Assembly: GCA_020744425.1 (NCBI GenBank)
Contig: JAGMUV010000006.1
Coordinates: 3,100,001-3,164,000, forward strand
Length of the DNA: 64,000 nt
Direction: 5' to 3'
Source: Dactylonectria macrodidyma
Lineage: Eukaryota > Ascomycota > Sordariomycetes > Hypocreales > Nectriaceae
Part shown: piece by piece, positions 46,048 through 57,193 of the stretch
Layout: each line of letters begins with the position of its first letter
Position numbering within the stretch: the stretch's first letter is position 1
Notes under the pieces: model-generated
What the model was told of the DNA's origin: nothing
Seen by the model: only the letters and a program-made list of their open reading frames with translations
Database searches by the model: none
Made by a program: the position numbers and the translations under genes

Positions 46048-48899
46048 TGCTTGCTCGTATCACGGCCCGGGTTAGGACCAGGCGGTCACACCCGGCAGAA
46101 CATGACAGTACCCGCCCCTAGGATAAGCCCAGCTATTACAGCTCGGGCCCTGACGCTGACTGACGTTACCCCCATGCATCTGGCCGTTCTGCTATCCCGC
46201 CCGCCAGATTTCGATTATGAGGTTATTATTAAATTGGAGGCATGGAACACTAGGGCTCCATAATATCACGTGAGGAATAGAGGGCCCTTCGGGACTGATT
46301 CGGGCAGGGGTCGCCGAGCCCTCAGCCCCCTAGACCTGTGTTAGAAAGCAACAGAGAGCTAGACCTCCCTGACCTCAAGGGGCAGGAGCCACAGTCAACA
46401 GATATACAATATATACACATGTTCAGAGTCATCAAATAGTCACACAAGCTATCCAACAGTTTTCCCTTTTACCGCTTCTGCAGCTGCGCTATACACAACC
46501 CCGTAAGTAAGGAGGTTTAAGGTACCGAGCTCTATCCCAGTCTGTGACTCTATCTAGTTTAATATCGCCACTACTAGACCAAGTTATTCCATTTCACTTA
46601 AATAAATTCCCTACTAATAGTATAACCAAAGTTCTAAAATGCTAGTAATAAATTACTTAATTATGGTTTGTACTTATTTCTCTTCTTCTCTATCGTCGCT
46701 TTTTATAGCACCCTTTACAAATGCCTTCACGCCTTTTAGAGCTAACTATATATTAAGCTTACTACTAAAGTTACTTAGCTTCGCCTTACTTACTTCTATT
46801 AGTAGTTCTAAGACATTAGGCACGCTACTTTTAATAAAGCTAGAGATAAAGCAGTCACTATATAAAGAGGTAAAGGGGCCCTAGTAGTATATATATTGCA
46901 AATACTATTATAAGTAATACTAAGGGCTCCTATTAGTATATTAAGGAGTTAGTAAGTAAATTAGAATATAATTTAAGAGTTTTAGACTGCTAATATTAAG
47001 TGAATTTATAGTCTTATTTAAACTCTTTACGAACTTCGCTACTTAACTAATAACCTGACTAATATCTGCTTAGCCTCTGTTAAAAAACATCTTAGTCAAT
47101 AAGCCACTAGCCTAGCTTAGCATGCGGCTGCTATTCTTGGAAGTGGGTGGAAGATCTTTAGTAGAATTAATTAAACGCAAATCTCGCTTAAAGGCATGCT
47201 ATCCCCTAACCTTATGGACAATGTTGTTAACATATAATACACTACTGTTATGTATACTGTTGAAGATGAATTAATAGGTCTAGTCAGTCGTCTAGTAGAA
47301 AGGAAGGTTTGTCTGCTACTACTGAATTGCCCTATTCCCGTGCCTTTGGCTTCATTGTATGAAGTGAGAAGGAGAGGCGTGGTTGCAAAAGCAGAAGATA
47401 TAGGGTGGGGATGGGGATTGGTAACTCTTATTACTGCTAAAGAGCGAGAGAGGTTGGTCTGGGCCAGTTACTATAAAGCAAAGTCTGCTAAGACAAATGT
47501 GCAACTCTTTATCGTGCAGGGCTAGTTATAGCGCTTCTTCTATTACTATACATAAATCTTCGCCAGCATGTCTAGTTTATATAGCCAAGCAGTAAATAAG
47601 ATCGATCAGACCATTCCCCTACCTTTAGTTAGTTTATGGCCAAGACCATTCCGCTCCCTTTGACTATGGAAGCACAAAAGCCATAGGGTCAAGGCCATTC
47701 TACCTTCCGATTATTCAAGCTACACTATATTACTAATATCACATCTACATACCATTAAAATTGAGGTAGTCTAAGTGAGGATTCCGAAAGGAGATGGCTA
47801 TAGAAAAGGTAGTTAGCGTTAAGGTAATGCAGCTAGTATAAGAACATACTTCTGATTGAATCAGTTATCCGTTTCTAATTCAGATTAGAAAATTCTCTCT
47901 TCTAACCCCCCTATTAATTTCTTCCTTCATCTTACTATAGCAACCCCCCTATAAGTTTCCTCATCATGCGCCAGTAGTTGAACTTTATTAGTAATACTAG
48001 ATAGCATTTAAGATAGCGCGCTAAAGTTCAGAGTTACTCTCGCCCATTAAAGAAAATTCTAGGCAGTCATAGAGCGAGAGGCACAGTATAGCTTCAGTAT
48101 TTCATAGATAATTACGTCTGTCTCAGAGAAATAAAATTAGCCAGAATTCCTAATTAAAGATGCCTATAGGTAGCGGGTGATGAAGAATAAGAAGAGCTCC
48201 GTCCTGCGACGGGGGGAGAGAGAAACGGAATTCGCCGAGCATGCATGCGCAGCGCAAACCATACCTGAACAATCTCCACCCACGCGCAGGTGGTGTCTGT
48301 GGCGGCTCATCAGAAGCAAACATAGATTGTAAAGTGGTCATTACTTAAACAGCTTAAGGACATAATAGCACTAACAGAAAAAGCAAGGACTGTAGCAGCA
48401 GCCTCAACCACCTCTGGAACAAGGACCGGAATGGCGGAGAAAATTGGGAATTGATTGTCCTGATCACACTGAACCAAGCGGGTGGTTCGGCACGAAATTA
48501 AGGTCCGGACCATGTCCCACTGTGGGGCACCAAGTGCCAGTTGCCGAAGGCGTCGACACCACCATGTTCATCCATCGACCAGACAGCTCAATAATTACTT
48601 CATATCCCCGTCGGATGGCTTGGCCCAACCTCCTCCAGCGTAAGGACATTGCAGGGTCTGTTACTGAGGTGAGCCAACTTGGTGGAGGCTCGGCCTCAGT
48701 GCCGCAGCTGATTTATCAGCATCCGTCAAGGCTCAGTTTTTGGTCAGATATCACGCAGAAGACCCAGATATCCCACAGGTCGAAGCGCTCTGTCGCCGCA
48801 AACCGTGTTTTCGACCCCTCCCCCCCAAACGCTTCCCTCCGTCTTTTTGGCGCAGCAGAACCCCCGGCAATGGTAGAGCCAGGCTTCTGGGTTGCATTC
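46048..48899. other. Mixed repeat relics
   Basis: 46050-46560 is balanced and holds the second copy of the older repeat (about 46225-46330; see 39319). 46560-48140 is AT-rich, with decayed sequence. An ATG-initiated 91-codon frame at 47250-47525 has no recognisable domain. From 48140 the composition is balanced again. Long frames on both strands from 48310 start at non-ATG codons. Confidence 0.4.
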
Positions 48900-50062
48900 G
48901 TTGTACCATCTCTATCGAATGGTACTCCTGTGCCCTCTTGTGTCCCTGTTCTGAGAACGGCGTCAAGAGTCTGCACCAATGGCCAACAACCCCGCGCCGA
49001 TGCGGAGATTATTGCTCAGCATGCTCCTGGACATTGTCGACTAATTCGCGAATACATCCTCACGTCGTGCGATATAAGAAAAATCAGCCCGTTGACGGCA
49101 TTTCCTAGTTTTTTTGCTGCGTCTATACTCCCCATACTGGCAAAATCCAGCATACGCCGGTGTCAAGATGCGCAGGAGGGACTGACGCAGCCTCTTTTGC
49201 AATTGTCCGTGTTTGTCCAGAATACGTTTAGCGTCCTTGATACTCTCCAGATCTGCTGGCAGCCTCTTACACCACCCCTTCAAGGTTGTAACGATTGTGC
49301 TAGACCGCTGTACCAGGGGGCAAAAGATTGGTCAATAATCGCTGTGGTGGCGATCATCCAGGCACATTACTGCACTATAGGGCCCCTATCGCTGTTCGGT
49401 GAACCAAGCCGTAACATATGCCTTTCGGTACGAAAGGTCTTCTTAAGCTCTGGGATTCCCCCCCCCCCCCCAAATTTGGGCCCCCCTTGCAAAATTACCG
49501 CATTAAGCGATTACCCGATTCAGAAGCATAACTGCACCTCTTGTTAGTCCGGATTAACCCCATCTGAATGCCCCTAGAGGTGTAAATCTTCTCTTTCTCA
49601 TTTGCTAATGCGCATATATAAACTCTTATTCGCTCTCTAAGATTTTCTTATTAAAAAGTATGTAAAATGCACGTAAAATGCACGTAGGCCCTCTTCTTAA
49701 TACGTATAACAACCTACTAGTATAAAACAGGCTCTTATTATAAGCTTCGTATCGAAAGGCTACTCAGCGCAAGGGAGCCGCCAACTTGCCTACCACTTGA
49801 TGCCTCGCAGCAAGCTCAACTAACCTTGGGGGCTATTGCGAGCGGAGATCTCCAAACATTCGACCAAGGCCTTGTCGGTATGGGCCCAAGTATGCCGTTG
49901 CAGTCTTGGTCTGAAGCTGGAGAGATAGAGACTGGGCAGCTCATCTATGATCCCACTGCGTGTAGCTCTGCCATGCTGAATCTGAGTGATCTTCAAATCG
50001 ATGGAAGGATGGACTCCAACAGTTTTCTTAACTACGAAGGGAACACAAACCCCAACCAGTGA
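48900..50062 (+). pseudogene. Possible decayed C-terminus of a fungal transcription factor
   Basis: A plus-strand frame to about 49330 reads ILTSCDIRKISPLTAFPSFF and LLQLSVFVQNTFSVLDTLQI, the type of Leu/Phe-rich text seen in the C-terminal half of fungal Zn2Cys6 regulators. After about 450 bp with a C homopolymer (49460) and AT-rich sequence, a second frame ends in QAQLTLGAIASGDLQTFDQG...SFLNYEGNTNPNQ and a stop at 50062. It looks like the far C-terminus of such a protein. No ATG, zinc cluster or continuous frame exists. The call rests on general appearance only, and chance open frames are an alternative. Confidence 0.25.
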
Positions 50063-50219
50063 CTGAAATGTAGTATGAGAGGAACGAGAGTAGATGGCAA
50101 GAAGCTGGACAATCCGTACACTAGGTTTTTTAGACAATTAGGCGAAAGTAAAAGAGCGATAAGGTTGTTGCACAGAATATACAGTATAGTAACGCGGGAG
50201 AGGCCTGTTGACATTCATA

Positions 50220-50693
50220 TTATGAGATAGCCTTATGGTCCTTCAAGGCTGGCCAAAGCCCGTATCGATTGAGCCGATCCGCCATCTCTTCTTGTGACAA
50301 TTCCGTCATGATACCGACGTGGACGGCATATGTGGTAGCATTAAGTGACACAATCTTGACCGGCTCTCCAGCAAGGAACTTTCCGAGGCGCTTCAGGTAC
50401 TCCATAACATCTACAAAAGCGCTGGCAGTGAAGCTGGTAAAAAGGTCGTCAGGCTCCTCTGGCGAGGTTCGGCTCGTTCGGTTGTACCAGTACAGCTCAA
50501 GCGCCGGATGGCCACGAGTGCGCCATTCAGCATCGGTAATGGTTTTTGTGTCACCAGTCGAAAGGTCGATGTATTTGCCATCAACGATGGGGTAACCAGT
50601 TGTGGTCCATGGTTGGTGGATGATTGGAAGGGGCAATTCCGCCAGGTCCTTCTCGTCCATGACGGGACAGGAGTTGGATTGTTGATCGGTCAT
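50220..50693 (-). CDS. Hypothetical protein, 157 aa
   Basis: A single exon read from the ATG at 50693 (MTDQQSNSCPVMDEKDLAEL). The frame extends further upstream only to a TTG. The protein is soluble, acidic, without signal peptide or membrane segment. Two parts are visible. Residues 1-75 are Pro/Trp/Tyr-rich (IIHQPWTTTGYPIVDGKYID). Residues 80-157 are predicted alpha/beta with LFTSFTASAFVDVMEYLKRL and TYAVHVGIMTELSQEEMADR. I do not recognise the family. It sits at the right edge of the repeat island; the codon use is normal and there is no sign of RIP. It could be an orphan or lineage-specific gene. Confidence 0.55.
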   Translation of the reverse strand: MTDQQSNSCPVMDEKDLAELPLPIIHQPWTTTGYPIVDGKYIDLSTGDTKTITDAEWRTRGHPALELYWYNRTSRTSPEEPDDLFTSFTASAFVDVMEYLKRLGKFLAGEPVKIVSLNATTYAVHVGIMTELSQEEMADRLNRYGLWPALKDHKAIS

Positions 50694-51624
50694 AGTTGAA
50701 GCTTGAGAAAGTTGAGAGCCGGTAGCTTGGCTCGGATTGATGGAGAGGTGACTTGATTCAAAATGAACGACCGTGAATGTCACCTTTGTGCCCAAAAGCG
50801 CATCTGTTTGTTTTGAATGGTAAGTCTTGGTTCAATCTAGGTACAGGCAGAAGACGACGTCCCAAGATTTGCAATTAAGCTTAGCTCGTGGTCTAACTTT
50901 GAAAACCTGTAACTGCGTGCCGAGGATCCGTTAACGCCGAAGACCGACAGATGGAAGCGTTAAAATACAGATATGTGAATGCAAATCCTTGGACGTAATA
51001 TTGATAAGGGAAGCTTGTCTCGGATGTGGTGTGTCGTTGTTAGTTCGAACCGAACACATTTTGTGAGATGGTGTCATGGAATAAGCGCTTGATAAGACCA
51101 GCTTCCGAATTAAGATTTGGCAAAGAGGGGCTGTTCTTGAATGGGATCTGTTGGTTGTTAGTTCACACTTTGTGGTGGCGTCACGAACAGGCATTCAAGC
51201 ACAGCTTCTGAATCGAGTGACTGAAAAGAGGGAATTTTCTCGTATTCTTCGTGCCGATTATCCGTTCCAACCATACAGGCATGTGAGAGTGTTGGTTGAT
51301 TTGCATCTGAGTGCAGCTCCTGAGCCGAGACCTTCCTCAGATTTCTTCGATGGACAGGGGACTAACTTGGCGGTATCAATTCCACACCCGAATTGGGAAA
51401 ATCTCAAATCCGGCAGTGCACTGAAACAACGCAATTGGAAGAAACCTCGCTGACCTACCGCGATTTGATGGAATCATGCTGCAACAGGACCAACGCGAAT
51501 TGGTGAGCGGACCAACAAGCCCACCGGGGAACGAGAGTGATGCTTGTATTCATGTCCTGGGCAAACCTTGGAGTATTTTCCTTGACCGGCTTATCCCCTC
51601 GAAGAGCTAAAGAAGCTCTTCGCC
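50694..51624. other. Intergenic region
   Basis: The upstream region of the 157-aa gene and the 3' flank of the acidic-protein pseudogene. A 100-codon plus-strand frame at 51151-51453 begins at TTG and is not supported. Confidence 0.45.
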
Positions 51625-52551
51625 TCATCCCAAGTCATTAAGTTGATGAAAATCCACCTCAAAACCCCCGGCAACCTCACCTTTGCAGCGGAATGAGTCT
51701 CTCTCGGGCTTCACCCGGACGATGGGAGGGCCCTCCCCCTTATATTGCTCATCGACTGCGGCAAACGTATCTGGGCCCAGCCCTTTTTCTTGGGCATAGG
51801 AAGCGTGCCCATCCATGATGTGCTGGATGTCGCGGCTCTCTGTACGGGCGGCTTCGTAGTACTTGGGAAGTTCGTCGTCATCGTCGTCGGCGGCTGCTTC
51901 TTCTTAGTTCCCGTCGTTGGCTTCCTCTTCGTCATCGCTAGGCACGGGTTGCCCGATCGAGGCGTCATCATCCGAAGCGTTGGCATCCTCCCACCCTTCA
52001 TCTGATCCCGAGCCGGAGCCGTTGGAGTTTCCATCCACCTCCATGTCGTCATCATCACTGACGCCAATCATCTGCACACCCTCGTTCATCTTTGCCAGCG
52101 CCGTCTCAAAGTCATCCTGCTTCTCCTCGGGCAAGAGATTGTACAGCGCGAACCAGTTCACAGGCACGGCGTCTGTCCCGGAACGTGAACCAGTCGTCGT
52201 TCCCGACGCAAAGAGAGTTGATGTTGTCGCGTGCCTCTACCACAGCGAAACGGAGAGCGTCGTTGTAGCCGTGGTACTCGTCCAGGCTGACGAGCAGAAC
52301 CCTTCGGCCCTCAAGGTCGGCTGTGTCGAATACGAGGAAGAGCTTGGGGTGCTCATTTCCTCCTCTGGGAGTGCTGTCTTTGTGGTGTTGGATCACTGCT
52401 TGCGTAGTTTGTCCGTGGAGAATCTCGACCGTGACTTTGTCGACGTCTTCGTCATCGTCGCCACAGAGGGCCTCGAGCACGGCATCCCGGTTCAGGTCAG
52501 GTATGGTGACATAGACTTTATACGCATATTATTGCCATCGTAGTCAGACAT
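51625..52551 (-). pseudogene. Decayed gene for an acidic-tailed protein: two frameshifts and an internal stop
   Basis: Minus-strand protein text continues across three frame breaks. From the ATG at 52551, MSDYDGNNMR shifts near 52520 into YKVYVTIPDLNRDAVLEALC, then GDDDEDVDKVTVEILHGQTT, KLFLVFDTADLEGRRVLLVS and NDDWFTFR. Near 52178 it shifts into GTDAVPVNWFALYNLLPEEK and an acidic Asp/Glu/Ser/Gly-rich stretch. A TAA at 51904-51906 follows, after which the same frame continues with EEAAADDDDELPKYYEAART and MDGHASYAQEKGLGP, ending HQLNDLG and TGA at 51625. No intron explains the breaks. The full product would be about 300 aa. The family is unknown to me. One alternative is sequencing error; three separate errors are less likely than decay. 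Confidence 0.6.
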
Positions 52552-52636
52552 GTTGGATGTTTGGTCATGGACGTTATCGCCGTGCCATGTGCGGGGGTGG
52601 TTGGTTGGCGAGAGGAAGGAGGGTAAAGGGGCAAGA

Positions 52637-53690
52637 ATGTCTGTCAGTAGCGGCAGCGACAACGATAGCACATGTCCCAAAGTCGCCACTCAACCCCGCC
52701 CTTTTCCCGCAGCCAACATCGCTCAAGTAAGCGAGGGTGGCCCTCGTACGAGACTCAAGGGACAACCAACACTGGAACGCGTTCTTACAGGAGAATCCTA
52801 CACAGCCCGACCATCCGCCGCCTCTGGGAGAAGGATTTCCCATTAGGGACAGCGGAATTCGGGTCTCAGGAAATTTTCCACGCGAGTTCGTTCTGCTAGA
52901 CGGCAAGCGATCCGTACGCGATATTTTGTACCTCATGCGTCAGGAAGCGTTTCAGGGCTTGTGCGACCAAGTCCCCGGCATTCCGGGTGATTTGCTCGCG
53001 CATACGCGGCAAGTATATGATGGGTGTCATTTCGTAACGCGTATTTCTCAGGGAAAAGAGCTTTTCATGTTAGTTTCGCATGCTGGCCAGAACTGCTATG
53101 ACGCGACGGAACGTATGATTGAAGAGCCCATGACGGACAAAGGAGAGCCCATCTATACGGAAAGTTGGGTCAATGGTGCTGGATGTGAGTATAACATGCC
53201 GCTATTCATCTCCTTAAATCCTCTCTCATGTAAGTTCGTCATGAACAATGGCTTACCGTAGGCTGTACACAAAGTCGAATTCTATGGTGTCGGCATCCGC
53301 GACTTCAACACTCCCGAAATCGACCCAGAACCCTCGAATCACCTTGGTCACGTTCACGTGGTCTGCACCAGGTACTCAGAGATTATCGCGGACCGCTACG
53401 AGCTCTACATTAACAACTGGGACGACGGAATGTCTGGCAAATCTATCATCGATGCCGTTGCGACCTGCCACCTGTCACCGACAGAGTGGCGGTACGAAGA
53501 TGCACCTGGCGGTGGCAGTGGTTCCATCGTCTTCAAAGATGGCACGACCCCTGAAAAATGGGCAAAGTGGCGCATGATTATCAGCAACGGCGGCTGTGCG
53601 GAGAGCAAGATTGTGGAGGCCATTGGGTTTAGGGCGGGAGGCTTAGACTGTCCCTTTGACGAGTGGTTTGAGTTGGACCCATTCTCTTAG
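52637..53690 (+). CDS. Hypothetical protein, 299 aa, divergent from the pseudogene
   Basis: Proposed exons are 52637-52726, 52791-53184 and 53275-53690. Intron 1 (64 nt) is a standard GTAAGC...ACAG. Intron 2 must start at GGAT|GTGAGT. The only in-frame acceptor I find is AAAG|TC at 53274; the better-looking GTAG at 53261 shifts the frame. The protein starts MSVSSGSDNDSTCPK and reads FVLLDGKRSVRDILYLMRQE, VTRISQGKELFMLVSHAGQN, EFYGVGIRDFNTPEIDPEP, CTRYSEIIADRYELYINNWD and FDEWFELDPFS. It has no signal peptide or membrane segment. It is divergent from the decayed acidic-protein gene, 85 bp away. The function is unknown. The odd second acceptor may mean this gene is also decaying. Confidence 0.55.
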
Positions 53691-56031
53691 AGCCATAAAT
53701 AGCCAGCCAAAGCATTAAGGAGTCAAGTACAGTGGCGATTGGGCAAGCTTGAATGGTGGCGAAGAGGAGAAATTGGAAAGACAAGCCTCGAGGATATTAG
53801 CTTGGAACATGAGCCATTCTAAGTCCTGGCACTCGGCCATTGACGACCTCCACTCAGAAACATGTTTATATGACGTGTCCCAAGAAGCGAGGAAGCGACA
53901 TTGCCCACGTTTTTGGATGTATCACAAATTTCACAGATACTAGATATAGTACAAGGCATCACGGTGCTGACACATGACAATCCAGACCGTCCGTGCTGTA
54001 TCTTTGCTATCGTAAATTTTCTGTATGCTTCCTGCCGTAGCAATTGACTTTTGAGAATTCTTGACTTATATACTAGGTAGCCTGTGTTGCGGATGATGAA
54101 CGCATCTGACTTGTTGCAATCCTGGTGATGGCTGCTAACGTTGTGGTCGACAGCGCTGCGGCTGAGATATCGGAGCATCACTTGTGGCCTGGATTTGAAG
54201 GGATAGCTACGTGAGACTCATCCATAGTGGCTCACTTCTGCCGATGTATTTCCAATTAGGGAGCCGGAAAGCGCTACGTTACAACCGTGAAAGAAGAAGA
54301 GGGCGATGGGATCGGCAGTGGAGATGCGGGTGTGGGATCTAGGAGACAATACTTAAGTTACGGGGTACTAACTTGGCCTAGATTAGGCAACACGGGACGA
54401 TCACACAAGACGCAAGACGCAAGTGGCACATAGACGATTCCCAATGCGTTCCCCATCCTGGTCAAATGTCTAAGGTAAGCCCTGGGTTTAAAGTCTCAGC
54501 TGAGTTCAGTCCATGATAGGTTGGGGGCTGCAATCTTCGCACAATCTCTCTTTCTTTTACAACGGAAAAAGCCGCAGGGGCCCGTGCGGTGGCTTGTGCC
54601 CGTGCATCCGCGGAACGGTGGCATTCAAGCATTTTGGGGTGCGCCTCGTTGGTGGCTTCCAGCCATGCTGTCGGCCTCTCGGGGAGTTGCTGCGGACTAA
54701 ACCAACAGATGCCCAGCTGCTCCAACTACCCAAGGTAGTGTTGGCCGTTGGGATGTCATTGTTGGAGAATGGATGGCAGATATATCTCTCCATATTCGAG
54801 AAATATTCCATGGCGGTGAAGGGCACTATACGAGTCTCGCCGACCAGTTTGATCCGACCGTGCGGTTGACACTGGAGTTGACACCCGGAAGCTAGGGGTA
54901 GGACAGGACGAAGCCGCCTCTGGGATTCGCAATCTGCACCAGTGTCCGGGCTGGTGGTGTTGAATGCTGCCACACTTAAGATAGATTGTGTCCTTTTGGC
55001 GTCGCTAAGTCACTTAGGTGTGTGACACAAGGCACCTCCATGGAGCCCCCCCGGGATCAGCACATTCCATGCCCTGACTCAGTGCACCTATCTCCACCTA
55101 AGCGTCCACACCGTCGAATCATGTCCTCTCCCACTGACATGGCTCTGGAGAGCTAGAGTGTGTCTCAGTCTCCTAATACACACTAGGTTCAGCCTTGTGT
55201 TTGCAGATTAGATTGCCTGCCGAGGCTTGGTCAAAAGCCACCGCTTCACACGCTTTACACGAGTCACACGCTTCACCCTGCTTTTGACCGAACAAAGGTG
55301 TCCTCCAATTGTGTTGTCTTGATCTGCTGCCATCATGCATGCGAAAAATCCTATTATGTAGCCTCTACGCTACTTCTAGGTATGGGCTCGCGGCATACGT
55401 TCTCAAGCTACCGCTGAGGAGGGCGTGTTTCCGCATGCCTTTGCTGGCAAGCCACCGAGGAAGCCATCTTTACGTAGTACGGAGTAAGCCATACATACAG
55501 CCCTTGCTCGCGCATGATTGGCCATGCTCACAGTTACATTCCCTGCATTTGAGCACAGTGCTTTACCCACGGTGGCTTACGCCCTGAAGAGAGCCGTTCT
55601 ATGCTATGTCATATTGTGATACATATACATCGTGTTATCAATATCACCTCATGGCTGAAACGCCAAACAGAGTGGCGCCGCCTCGCACCGGGTGTATTCA
55701 AATTCGTCCCCCCACCAATTAAAGGCAGGATTCGACCTTGACTGTCTCACAACTTTGCTCTCAGAAGCCGGGACATGCCGCGCCAGCAGAATCGGCGCAC
55801 TCTAAAGCTCTCTTTATTAAAGATGCAGCCGTGGCGAGCCTGACGTCCTGAATCCCCCCGACACAACATTGCTTCGCCGAGACCCGTCCAGAATTCGATT
55901 CTTGCCCACACGACTTTCAGATACCGTATGCGTGGTGAGGATTGAATTCACTTCGACCACAACACCAACGGCACAACTCGATTTCGCGTCCTAAGAGTTC
56001 CCCGATTGAAATCCCGACAACCTGGCTCACC
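53691..56031. other. Long intergenic region
   Basis: About 2.3 kb. Frames at 54513-54973 on both strands and at 55309-55587 have no domain support. A GACGCAA direct repeat occurs at 54409-54422. The part before 56031 is the promoter of the membrane protein gene. Confidence 0.45.
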
Positions 56032-57193
56032 ATGGATCGACAAGCGCATTTGGTAGACGACTCAATAGGAATAACATCCTTGGCCATCGTGGGCTCCGTC
56101 TTTGGAGTTAGCGTTGTCCTCTTCATGCTGAGGATTTACGTCCGGGTGATCCCCAAATATGAGCTCAATGGTTCCGACTATTTTGCCTCGTGTGCACTTG
56201 TAAGTCGCACGCCCAGTGTACTATCTCAACGAAGACCAGCTAAGCTGAGAATCCTTTGTGCAGGTTGCAGAGGCCATCACATTTTCCTTTTTCGCTGCAG
56301 CTGTTGCCCTTGGATTGGGTCGTCACAGCGTCTTCGTATCCCCGGAGGATAGCACTTCGATACTGCGCTGTCTCTTCGCAATCGCGGTCGCGGGCTTATG
56401 GGCTTCTGCTCTGGCGAGAATGTCCATCGCATACCTGCTTTTGACACTATCCACATGCCGTACTGGTGCCAGAGTCATCATCTGGAGCATGATTATACTT
56501 CAAGTCGGAGCTCTAATTGCTACAGAAATTATGACACTGCTCCAATGCCAACCCATCCGAGCAATATGGGAACATGTTCCCGATGCACAATGCGTCAGTA
56601 TCAAAACCATGCAGGCTGGTGGTTATCTTTACACAGGTGAGTTCTCCTAACATGGGAGCGCAGTTTTAGACAAGTGGAACTGACCTTTATAAAAACCGAA
56701 AGTAGTCGGCACTGCTGGAGATTTGGTGTTTGCCATCATGCCCATCGTTCTGATCTGGAACTTAAACCGGACCATACTCGAGCGGTGCCTTGTCTCGTTT
56801 TTGCTGGCATCGGGTATTTTCGCCACTGCAGCTGCGGTAACAAGGCTTTTCTACATGAAGACATTCGATTATACCTCTTCTGACATTTTCCGCGAGATAA
56901 TGCCTACATTCTTTTGGTGCCGCATTGAGGAAGTTGCCTTGATAGCGGCATCCTCCCTCCCGTTTCTCAAAGCTTCGACCGAGCATCAATTACGCAGGTT
57001 GGGTGTTCCGGGTTTTCCGGGTTTTCGAAATACCCAGCGGTCTCTTCAAACATTTCACTCCCAGTCACCATCTAGCGAGAGCCGCAGGTGCGAGCTCATT
57101 GATCGAGAAGAAAGAGCATGCGAGCTGAGTGAAAACAGTTGGGATGCGGAAGCCAGAGGATCTAGTTCTAGCGGCACGACAAAAAGCCAGTAA
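56032..57193 (+). CDS. Second rhodopsin-domain 7TM membrane protein (PTH11-like)
   Basis: Exons are 56032-56199, 56264-56636 and 56706-57193, giving 342 aa. Introns are 64 and 69 nt. An acceptor at 56702 instead of 56705 would add one residue. The ATG at 56032 is the first in frame. Hydrophobic segments include SLAIVGSVFGVSVVLFMLRI, ITFSFFAAAVALGLG, AGLWASALARMSIAYLLLT, VIIWSMIILQVGALIAT, DLVFAIMPIVLIWNLN and CLVSFLLASGIFATAAAV. The CQP...W..VP.A.C motif and the NLNR and MP.FFWCRIEEVALIAA segments place it in the fungal rhodopsin/PTH11-like group. The tail is Ser/Arg/Glu-rich and cytosolic. It is a receptor-like protein of unknown ligand. It is not a close copy of the gene at 25884-27396, because exon structure and motifs differ. 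Confidence 0.83.

Noticed and set aside
48444..49547. 367-codon plus-strand open frame
   Set aside because: It begins at TTG, lacks a usable ATG near its start and mixes unrelated text. Only its second half is kept, as a weak pseudogene suggestion.
50694..50795. 34-codon upstream extension of the 157-aa gene
   Set aside because: It starts at TTG; the first in-frame ATG is at 50693.
54513..54973. Overlapping frames of 118 and 138 codons on opposite strands
   Set aside because: The minus one starts at GTG. Neither shows a domain or splice context.
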